Source: Alphaproteobacteria bacterium (GTDB lineage Bacteria > Pseudomonadota > Alphaproteobacteria > Micavibrionales > UBA2020). Taken from it: DNA of 6,224 nt. The translations under genes and the position numbers were made by a program. The DNA lies in contig JADYYV010000089.1 in assembly GCA_020853455.1 (NCBI GenBank), positions 1-6,224 on the forward strand. The letters are read 5' to 3'. The number at the start of each line of letters is the position of its first letter. The first letter of the stretch is position 1. The notes beneath the pieces are model-generated. The model was not told the origin of the DNA. It was given only the letters and a program-made list of their open reading frames with translations, and ran no database searches. Shown in pieces: positions 1 through 5,255 of the stretch.

Positions 1-74
1 GCCACATCGGGCAATGCGGCCTCGAATATCCGGCGGCGCAGGTCGGGGGAGGTTTTTGCGGATTTCTTGGCCAT
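1..74 (-). CDS. COQ9-like protein, N-terminal fragment (rest of gene lies left of the window)
   Basis: Reading the minus strand from the ATG at 74-72 gives 24 complete codons: MAKKSAKTSPDLRRR followed by IFEAALPDVA. A basic, Ser/Lys-rich start running into an 'RRRIxxAALPxVA' helix is how alphaproteobacterial COQ9 proteins begin. In that family the helix normally continues into an FDGW-type motif, which would lie outside the window. COQ9 is a lipid-binding protein with a TetR-like fold that supports the COQ7 hydroxylation step of ubiquinone synthesis. A purine-rich Shine-Dalgarno-like AGGACAGG lies a few bases upstream of the ATG, which supports this start. The gene is divergent from the diguanylate cyclase gene. 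Only the first helix is visible, so a true TetR-family regulator, whose N-terminus can look similar, is the main alternative. Confidence 0.6.
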   Translation of the reverse strand, partial: MAKKSAKTSPDLRRRIFEAALPDV

Positions 75-119
75 GATGCCTGTCCTGTATGTGGCGGTTT
101 GCGGGAAGGTCGCCAGATC

Positions 120-147
120 AATCTAGCCCCTTCCTTGGCGGAATCAA
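120..147 (-). promoter_or_regulatory. Candidate sigma70-like promoter for the COQ9-like gene
   Basis: On the minus strand a -35-like TTGATT (plus-strand 142-147, four of six matches to TTGACA) is separated by 16 nt from a -10-like TAGATT (plus-strand 120-125, four of six matches to TATAAT). Transcription would begin near 113, leaving a leader of about 40 nt that contains the AGGACAGG ribosome site. The -35 box lies inside the left arm of the 141-166 palindrome, so a protein bound there would be expected to affect this promoter. The assignment rests on consensus matching only. Confidence 0.35.
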
Positions 148-166
148 AGCGCACGCGCCTTGATTC
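141..166. repeat. 26-bp near-perfect palindrome between divergent genes (possible operator)
   Basis: The outer arms are GAATCAA (141-147) and TTGATTC (160-166), exact reverse complements. After one mismatch (148/159) the inner bases GCGC (149-152) pair with GCGC (155-158), leaving AC at the centre. Eleven of twelve positions are symmetric. The site sits between two divergent genes and covers the candidate -35 of the COQ9-like gene, which suits a dimeric regulator binding site. As RNA it could fold as a hairpin in either direction, but no U-run follows on either strand, so an intrinsic terminator is unlikely. The structure is directly visible. The function is inferred. Confidence 0.5.
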
Positions 167-202
167 TGACAAGAAAGGGCAGGAGATGGTTGGAATTGCC
201 CC

Positions 203-215
203 GTAACGCTGTTAC
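203..215. repeat. Small dyad GTAAC-GCT-GTTAC upstream of the diguanylate cyclase
   Basis: Five-base perfect arms flank a 3-nt spacer, 38 nt before the preferred cyclase start codon at 253. It could be an operator or a small leader hairpin, but a dyad this short arises easily by chance. I see no convincing -35/-10 pair for the cyclase in 75-252. The best is a weak TTGGAA (190-195) with TACTTT (213-218) at 17 nt, whose -10 would overlap this dyad. Confidence 0.25.
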
Positions 216-252
216 TTTAACGGTGGAAAAGAAGCAGGAAAATCCAGCCATT

Positions 253-1167
253 ATGCTGTTCAGCGGTAAAAAGAACAAAATCGGCCTGTTATGCGCGGAA
301 ATCGTCACCCAGTCGGATGACGCCGTGGTGATCGTCGATAACAGCCACCGCATCGTCCTGTTCAACCACGGGGCGGAGCTGATGTTCGGCTATCCCGAAA
401 AGGAAACGCGCGGCGAACGGCTGGATTTGCTGATGCCCGAGCGGTTCCAGCTGCAGAACGAGGCGATTCTGGAAGAAATCGGCGCGGAAACCACCGGCAA
501 GATTTCCCAGCAGCGCCGCACCCGCCAGCTGCACTGCCGCCGCAAGGACGGCAACGAATTCACCGCCAGCGCGCAGATACTGCGCCTGACGCAGGGTGGC
601 GCGATTTACTACGCCGCCATCTTCCGCGACATCAGCCAGAGCAAGAAGACCGAGGAAGAACTGCTGCGCCTGGCCGCCACCGATCCGCTGACCGGCGCGT
701 ATAACCGCCGCGAATTTTCGCTGATGGTGGAGCGCGAGGCGCTGCGGTCGCACCGGTATCACCACGCCCTGTCGCTGATCATGTTCGACCTCGACCTGTT
801 CAAGAAGCTGAATGACAGTTACGGCCATTCGGCGGGGGACAAGGCGCTGCAGCGGTTTACCACCCTTTGCACGAATACTTTACGGAATGTCGATATTTTC
901 GGTCGCTGGGGCGGCGAAGAATTCGTGGCGCTGCTGCCCGAAACCGATATCGAGGGGGCCAGCATCATCGCCGAGCGTTTACGTAAAATCGTGGGCGAAA
1001 GCGTGCTGACCTATAACGAACATAAAATCAGCTTCACCGTGTCGATCGGCATCGCGCAGTTCAAGGACGGCGAAACCACCATCGAAGGCCCGCTCAGCCG
1101 TGCCGACAGCGCGGTTTATGACGCGAAAAAAGCCGGCCGCAACCGCATCTCCGCCTTCCGCAACTAA
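253..1167 (+). CDS. PAS-GGDEF diguanylate cyclase
   Basis: This is a soluble c-di-GMP synthase that makes cyclic di-GMP from two GTP. With the ATG at 253 it has 304 residues. An N-terminal PAS sensor domain spans roughly residues 11-127 ('DDAVVIVDNSHRIVLFN', then 'HCRRKDGNEF' and 'AAIFRDISQSKK', a typical PAC ending). A short linker leads to the 'DPLTGAYNRR' start of a GGDEF domain (about 143-303). The metal-binding 'FDLDLFKKLND', the active-site signature GGEEF (220-224) and the RxxD inhibitory site RNVD (211-214), five residues upstream, are all intact. It should therefore be active and product-inhibited. No transmembrane segment or signal peptide is seen, and the PAS ligand is unknown. The frame is open upstream to a TTG at 160, with another TTG at 190 (AGGAG only 4 nt away). 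I prefer ATG 253 because it starts just before the PAS domain and has AGGAA 12 nt upstream. The gene lies alone between the divergent COQ9-like gene and the peptidase operon. Confidence 0.93.
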   Translation: MLFSGKKNKIGLLCAEIVTQSDDAVVIVDNSHRIVLFNHGAELMFGYPEKETRGERLDLLMPERFQLQNEAILEEIGAETTGKISQQRRTRQLHCRRKDGNEFTASAQILRLTQGGAIYYAAIFRDISQSKKTEEELLRLAATDPLTGAYNRREFSLMVEREALRSHRYHHALSLIMFDLDLFKKLNDSYGHSAGDKALQRFTTLCTNTLRNVDIFGRWGGEEFVALLPETDIEGASIIAERLRKIVGESVLTYNEHKISFTVSIGIAQFKDGETTIEGPLSRADSAVYDAKKAGRNRISAFRN

Positions 1168-1176
1168 ATTTCAAAC

Positions 1177-1191
1177 TATTGCGGCGCAATA
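1177..1191 (+). repeat. Short inverted repeat just after the cyclase stop codon
   Basis: TATTGC (1177-1182) and GCAATA (1186-1191) form a 6-bp perfect stem with a GGC loop, 9 nt after the TAA. It is placed where a transcription end could be, but the stem is short and no T-run follows, so a working intrinsic terminator is doubtful. It may only protect the 3' end or be chance. Confidence 0.25.
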
Positions 1192-1212
1192 ATCTGCCAC
1201 GAAATCAGCGTT

Positions 1213-1241
1213 TTGCCAGAACCGGACGGCCGTGCTAGGAT
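1213..1241 (+). promoter_or_regulatory. Extended -10 sigma70-like promoter for the M3 peptidase operon
   Basis: TTGCCA (1213-1218, five of six matches to TTGACA) is followed after exactly 17 nt by TAGGAT (1236-1241, four of six matches to TATAAT). The -10 is preceded by TGC, giving an extended -10 element TGnTAGGAT. Transcription would begin near 1248, producing a leader of about 80 nt before the ATG at 1328. A dyad, TAGGA-TT-TCCTA (1236-1247), covers the -10 and reaches the expected start point, so a repressor site here is possible. This is the best promoter-like sequence in the window. Confidence 0.55.
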
Positions 1242-1283
1242 TTCCTATCTGAAAAAAGAGCGGCGGAGAGAGTGTGCCCGGTA

Positions 1284-1301
1284 AAGAAGCGACGGCTTCT
1301 T
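1284..1301 (+). other. Hairpin in the 5' leader of the M3 peptidase operon
   Basis: AAGAAGC (1284-1290) and GCTTCTT (1295-1301) pair perfectly over 7 bp with a GACG loop. It lies inside the predicted mRNA leader, 17 nt upstream of the GGAAG ribosome site (1319-1323). No T-run follows directly; the nearest, TTTTT at about 1314-1318, is 12 nt away. It therefore looks more like a leader stability or translation-control element than a terminator. The rest of 1168-1327 shows no reading frame or known RNA that I recognise. Confidence 0.4.
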
Positions 1302-1327
1302 AATAAACGCATCTTTTTGGAAGTCTG

Positions 1328-3274
1328 ATGACGGACGAGACGAGGCCAAAACAGGAAAAACTCCCGCGCTGGGATTTGCGCGACCTGTTTCCGTCGCAGG
1401 AATCAAAAGAATTCACCGCAGCCTTCGCCGATATCGAAACCGCGACCGCCAAATTCGCCGCAACTTTTTCCGGCAAGGTCGCCAAACTGTCCGGCCAGAA
1501 TCTGGGCGACGCGATCGAACAGTTCGAAAAAATTTCCGAATCCGTCGCGAAAGTTGCGACCTACATCGAACTCACGCGCTCGATCGACAACGACCAGAGC
1601 GCCTGGGCGCAGGACGCGTCCGACCGCCTGCGCAAATCGTCGGAAGCGCTTTTGTTCTTCACGCTGGAAATTAATAAAATCAAGGAAGCCGACCTGCTGC
1701 AGAAAATCGCCGCGCCCAAGCTTGCGCATTACGCGCCGTGGATCGGGCGCGTGCGCTCCATGCGCGAACACCAGCTGTCCGACGCCGCCGAAAAATTCCA
1801 GCACCAGATGGAACCCGTCGCCGAAGAAGCATGGCGCAGGCTTTATAACCAGCTGATGATCGACCTGCGCGTGACAGTTCGTGGCCGCGAAATGACCGAG
1901 GCCGAAGCCGTCAACATCATCGACACCTCGACCGACGCGAAACTGCGCCGCGAAGCGTATCTCGCCTTCGGGCGCGAGCTGGGGGAAAACAAGAAGGCCT
2001 TTGCGCTGATCACCAACACGCTCGCCGACCTGAAATCGGTCGATGACCGCTGGCGCAATTTTGAAAAACCTGAATCGCGCCAGCATCTGGAGAACCAGAT
2101 CGATCAGGAAACGGTCGACGCGCTTTTGAAGGCCGTGCGCGATAACTACGCCAAAACTTCGCACCGCTATTACGCGTGGAAAGCGAAAAAAGCGGGTGTT
2201 GCGCGCCTGCATCCCGCCGACCGCAACGCGCCGCTGCCGGGCGAATCCGCCACGCGCTACAGCTGGGACGAAGCGAAAGATATCGTGCTGGCCGGTTTCG
2301 GAAAAATCTCGCCGGAAATGGAAGAAATCGGCCGCGAATTTTTCGACAAGGGCTGGATCGACGCCGAACCCCGCGCCGGCAAGGACAGCGGCGGTTTCGC
2401 CCATCCCGCCGTGCCCTCGGCGCATCCCTATATCCTGCTCAACTTCTTCGGTTCTGCCTCCGATGTGATGACGCTCGCGCATGAGCTGGGGCATGGCATC
2501 CATCAGGTGATGGCGTCGAAACAGGGTTTCCTGAAATCCGACACGCCGCTGACGCTGGCCGAAACCGCCAGCGTATTCGGCGAAATGATCGTGTTCCGCG
2601 AACTGCTCGGCCGTGAAGACGATCTGGTCGCGCGCCGCAATATGCTGGCCGAAAAAGTCGAAGGCATGCTGAACACCGTCAACCGCCAGGCCGCGTTTTT
2701 CACCTTCGAACAAAAACTGCACGACGAGCGGCGCGAAAAAGGCGAGCTGTCGCCGGAGCGTATCTCCGACATCTGGCAGCAGACGCAAAAAGACAGTCTC
2801 GGCCCCGCCGTCAACCTCGATGTGCCGGGCGCGGAAAACTTCTGGATGTATGTGCCGCATTTCATCCATACGCCGTTCTACGTCTATGCCTATTCGTTTG
2901 GCGATTGCATGGTGAACGCGCTCTATGACGAATATACCAAAGCGCCGGATAAACAGGCCTTCGTCGAAAAATACGAAGATATGCTGAAAGCGGGCGGTAC
3001 AAAACGGCATGAAGCGGCGCTCGCCGAATTCGGTTTTGATACGACAGATCCGCAATTCTGGAAGAAGGGTTTGGCGGTGATCGAGCGTTATATCGACGAG
3101 GTCGAACAGCTTGACCGCAAGATCGAGGCGATCCACAAGACGCATCGGGATTTTAAAAACGCGGCGGGCGAAGTGTCCGACCTGAAACGCGCCGTGAACG
3201 ACGACAAGCCCCATGCCGTCGACCCGCCGTCCAGCAAGCACGCCCGCAAAGGGCCGAAAATGGGGGGCGGATGA
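1328..3274 (+). CDS. pepF: M3 family oligoendopeptidase (PepF type), first of a tandem pair
   Basis: This is a cytosolic zinc metallopeptidase of family M3B that cleaves short peptides. The 648 residues open with 'RWDLRDLFPS', the usual PepF start. An oligopeptidase F N-terminal domain follows (about 110-175, including 'APWIGRVR'). The catalytic domain carries HELGH (385-389; zinc ligands H385 and H389, catalytic E386) and a third-ligand glutamate, probably E412 in 'AETASVFGE'. Downstream lies the substrate-side segment 'HFIHTPFYVYAYSF' (511-524). The family core ends near residue 596. The remaining 52 residues form a Lys/Asp/Pro-rich, probably disordered tail, making the protein slightly long for the family. 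There is no signal peptide or membrane segment. GGAAG sits 4 nt before the ATG, with a good promoter upstream. The stop overlaps the start of the second peptidase gene as ATGA. The family assignment is secure. The native substrate is unknown. Confidence 0.95.
   Translation: MTDETRPKQEKLPRWDLRDLFPSQESKEFTAAFADIETATAKFAATFSGKVAKLSGQNLGDAIEQFEKISESVAKVATYIELTRSIDNDQSAWAQDASDRLRKSSEALLFFTLEINKIKEADLLQKIAAPKLAHYAPWIGRVRSMREHQLSDAAEKFQHQMEPVAEEAWRRLYNQLMIDLRVTVRGREMTEAEAVNIIDTSTDAKLRREAYLAFGRELGENKKAFALITNTLADLKSVDDRWRNFEKPESRQHLENQIDQETVDALLKAVRDNYAKTSHRYYAWKAKKAGVARLHPADRNAPLPGESATRYSWDEAKDIVLAGFGKISPEMEEIGREFFDKGWIDAEPRAGKDSGGFAHPAVPSAHPYILLNFFGSASDVMTLAHELGHGIHQVMASKQGFLKSDTPLTLAETASVFGEMIVFRELLGREDDLVARRNMLAEKVEGMLNTVNRQAAFFTFEQKLHDERREKGELSPERISDIWQQTQKDSLGPAVNLDVPGAENFWMYVPHFIHTPFYVYAYSFGDCMVNALYDEYTKAPDKQAFVEKYEDMLKAGGTKRHEAALAEFGFDTTDPQFWKKGLAVIERYIDEVEQLDRKIEAIHKTHRDFKNAAGEVSDLKRAVNDDKPHAVDPPSSKHARKGPKMGGG
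1826..1846 (+). repeat. 21-nt exact block shared with the second peptidase gene (copy at 3844-3864)
   Basis: The bases coding for EAWRRLY (residues 167-173 here, 192-198 in the second protein) are identical in both genes. The identity includes synonymous choices such as AGG for arginine, where CGC is the usual codon around it. A second identical 18-nt block codes for TPFYVY (2870-2887 and 4897-4914). These are remnants of the gene duplication or of later gene conversion, not independent elements. Confidence 0.6.
3262..3274 (+). other. G6 run and ATGA stop/start overlap between the two peptidase genes
   Basis: The first gene ends ATG GGG GGC GGA TGA and the second begins at the ATG within GGATGA (3271). 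The G-rich GGGGGGCGG directly before that ATG can serve as a strong, closely spaced Shine-Dalgarno-like site, and the overlap implies translational coupling. The run of six G (3262-3267) also means that a -1 slip would place the ribosome in the frame of the second gene and bypass the TGA. Coupling is likely. Frameshifting is only a possibility. Confidence 0.6.
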
Positions 3275-5208
3275 AAAAGCACCTGCGCGAAGATTTTTCC
3301 CGCGCGCGCAAGCCCAGCCCGCAGCCGGCGCGCAGCTTCAACGCCGCCGCCGATCCCGTGCCCGCCGGCAACGACAACCTGCCGCGCTGGGACCTGACGC
3401 AGCTTTACCCCGCGCTGAATTCGCCCGAGCTGGAAGCCGACAAGGACGCGCTGGAAACCCGCGCCAAGAAATTCTACGAGGAATATAATTCCACCATCGC
3501 CTATCTTACCGGCCCGCAGCTGGGCGAGGCGATCGCGGAATACGAAGCGCTCGAAAACATGCGCACGAAAATTTCCTGCTATGTCGGGCTGCTCGAGGCC
3601 GATAACCTCAACAACTTCTCCAAAACCGAATCCATCAAGAAATGGATGGGCGAGGTCGGCGAAAATACCGGCTTCTTCGAAGAAGAACTGCTGGAGATGA
3701 AAGAGCGCGACCTGATGACCAAGCTGGGCGCGCCCGGTCTTGCCGCCTATGCGCCGTGGATCGCGCGCGTGCGCGGCGGCCGGTCGGAACAGATCGACGG
3801 CGATGGTGCGGTATTAAGCGCGGAATATTCGTCCAGCAACAGCGAAGCATGGCGCAGGCTTTATCACGAAACGCTGAACGGGATGCGTGTCGAGGTCGGT
3901 GGAAAAAAAATCTCCATCGACGAGGCGCATGAACTGTTCGGCACCAAGGGATACGAGAGCATCGAGGAACGCGAAGCCTTGCGCGCGAAGCTTGGCGACG
4001 CGCTGGAGGCGGGATCGAAGCGCATGGCGCTGATCTATAACACCCTGATGCGCGACACGCTGACTTATACCGAACTCAACAAATATTCCCGTCCCGACGA
4101 GGAAGAAAACCGCGGCAACCTGCTGTCGCCCGAAATCGTCGATACGATGGCCGCGACCGTGAAGGCGAATTATTCGAAACTGTCGCATCGTTTTTACGGC
4201 TGGAAGGCCGAACAGCACGGCACCGAAGTCATGCCCCGTGCGCAACTGGGCATGCCGCTGCCCAAAGCGCCGAAAGAAGAGGCCGAATACAGCTTCGACG
4301 ACGCACGCCGCACCATCCTGCGCGCCTTCAAGAAATTCTCGCCGAAATTCGCGCGCATCGCGCAAAAATTCTTCGACCAGAACCGCATCGACGCGCAGCC
4401 GCGCCCTGATAAAGAAACCGGCGCGTTTGCCATGCCGACGGGCCCCGAAAATTCACCCTTCGTGTTCATGAGCTATACCGGCGACCGCGATTCGCTGGTC
4501 ACGCTGGGCCATGAACTGGGTCACGGCGTGCATCAGGTGCTGGCGGAACAGGCGCGTGGCTTGTTCCTGTCCGAAATGTCCACCGCCGTGTCGGAAACCG
4601 CCAGCATCTTCGCCGAAATGCTGGTGTTCGAGGAAATGCTCGCCAGGGAAAAAGACCCCGCGCGCAAAAAAGACCTGCTGAAGGACAAGGTCGAAGGCAT
4701 GATCCTCAATTCCATGCAGCAGCTGTCGTATTATGATTTTGAACGCAAGGCGCATGAAGCGCGCAAGAAAGGCGAGCTGTCGGTCGAGGATATTTCCGAT
4801 ATCTGGGTGCAGACGCAAAAAGAATATTTCGGCCCCGCCGTCGAAACCGATAAATACGACCGCTATTACTGGATGGTCATCCCGCATTTCTACGACACGC
4901 CGTTCTACGTCTATTCCTATTCTTTCGCGCAGAACATGGTGAGCGGGCTTTATCAGGCGTATAAGGCGGCGGAAAAAGAAGGGCCCGAAGCGAAACAGGA
5001 ATTCGTCGATAACTATATCGAGCTTTTGGAAACCGGCATCACCCGCAACCTGTATGAAATGACGCAGCCCTTCGACCTCGACCCCGAAACGCCGGAATTC
5101 TGGCAGAAGGGGCTGTCGCTGATCGACAAATACCTGAACGAGCTGGAAAAACTCGACGACGCGCCGCAGGCAAAGCCCGCGAAGGGCGCGAAACCCGCTT
5201 CTCCATAA
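3271..5208 (+). CDS. pepF: M3 family oligoendopeptidase (PepF type), second of a tandem pair
   Basis: This 645-residue paralogue of the preceding gene is also a predicted cytosolic zinc peptidase. After a basic, Pro/Ala-rich N-terminal extension of about 36 residues comes 'RWDLTQLYPA', the PepF start motif. The N-terminal domain includes 'APWIARVR' (161-168). HELGH lies at 414-418 (zinc ligands H414 and H418, catalytic E415), and the probable third ligand E442 is in 'SETASIFAE'. The substrate-side segment 'HFYDTPFYVYSYSF' (539-552) has D542 where the first enzyme has H514. Similarity to the first enzyme is obvious throughout the catalytic half and weaker in the N-terminal domain. The tail 'PQAKPAKGAKPASP' is low complexity. 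The start at 3271 is chosen for the ATGA overlap and the G-rich ribosome site. No GC-rich terminator follows the TAA. The two enzymes probably come from one transcript and may differ in specificity. Confidence 0.95.
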   Translation: MKKHLREDFSRARKPSPQPARSFNAAADPVPAGNDNLPRWDLTQLYPALNSPELEADKDALETRAKKFYEEYNSTIAYLTGPQLGEAIAEYEALENMRTKISCYVGLLEADNLNNFSKTESIKKWMGEVGENTGFFEEELLEMKERDLMTKLGAPGLAAYAPWIARVRGGRSEQIDGDGAVLSAEYSSSNSEAWRRLYHETLNGMRVEVGGKKISIDEAHELFGTKGYESIEEREALRAKLGDALEAGSKRMALIYNTLMRDTLTYTELNKYSRPDEEENRGNLLSPEIVDTMAATVKANYSKLSHRFYGWKAEQHGTEVMPRAQLGMPLPKAPKEEAEYSFDDARRTILRAFKKFSPKFARIAQKFFDQNRIDAQPRPDKETGAFAMPTGPENSPFVFMSYTGDRDSLVTLGHELGHGVHQVLAEQARGLFLSEMSTAVSETASIFAEMLVFEEMLAREKDPARKKDLLKDKVEGMILNSMQQLSYYDFERKAHEARKKGELSVEDISDIWVQTQKEYFGPAVETDKYDRYYWMVIPHFYDTPFYVYSYSFAQNMVSGLYQAYKAAEKEGPEAKQEFVDNYIELLETGITRNLYEMTQPFDLDPETPEFWQKGLSLIDKYLNELEKLDDAPQAKPAKGAKPASP

Positions 5209-5235
5209 TATAAAATTTTCTCGACTTTTCGGGGG

Positions 5236-5246
5236 CGTGCTATCAT
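5236..5246 (+). promoter_or_regulatory. Extended -10 element directly before the ABC1-type kinase gene
   Basis: CGTGCTATCAT holds TGn followed by TATCAT (5241-5246), five of six matches to TATAAT. The only -35-like sequence is TCGACT (5221-5226), at a short 14-nt spacing, so the extended -10 would carry most of the recognition. The expected start of transcription, around 5253, is within 2-4 nt of the ATG at 5256. The same CGTGCTA core precedes the peptidase operon at 1231-1237. The rest of 5209-5255 has no GC-rich terminator; AAAATTTT (5212-5219) is only a weak dyad. Confidence 0.45.
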
Positions 5247-5255
5247 CTTCTTGTC

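Noticed and set aside
160..252. 31-residue N-terminal extension of the cyclase from TTG 160
   Set aside because: TTG 160 lies inside the right arm of the 26-bp palindrome and has no ribosome site. The extension adds no domain. TTG 190 remains a weak alternative.
289..828. Antisense frame of 179 codons over the cyclase gene
   Set aside because: Same shadow effect. The sense strand encodes intact PAS and GGDEF motifs, and the antisense product resembles no family I know.
1284..1318. Hairpin plus later T-run as an intrinsic terminator for the cyclase
   Set aside because: The TTTTT is 12 nt beyond the stem, and the hairpin lies downstream of a good promoter, so it belongs to the next transcript's leader.
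1403..3241. Very long open frame (612 codons) antisense to the first peptidase gene
   Set aside because: It mirrors a strongly GC-biased real gene. The translated product is Phe/Arg/Gly/Val-rich with no recognisable domain, and the sense frame has clear M3 motifs.
5209..5230. AAAATTTT dyad after the second peptidase as a terminator
   Set aside because: It has no GC-rich stem and is too short. It looks like ordinary AT-rich spacer.
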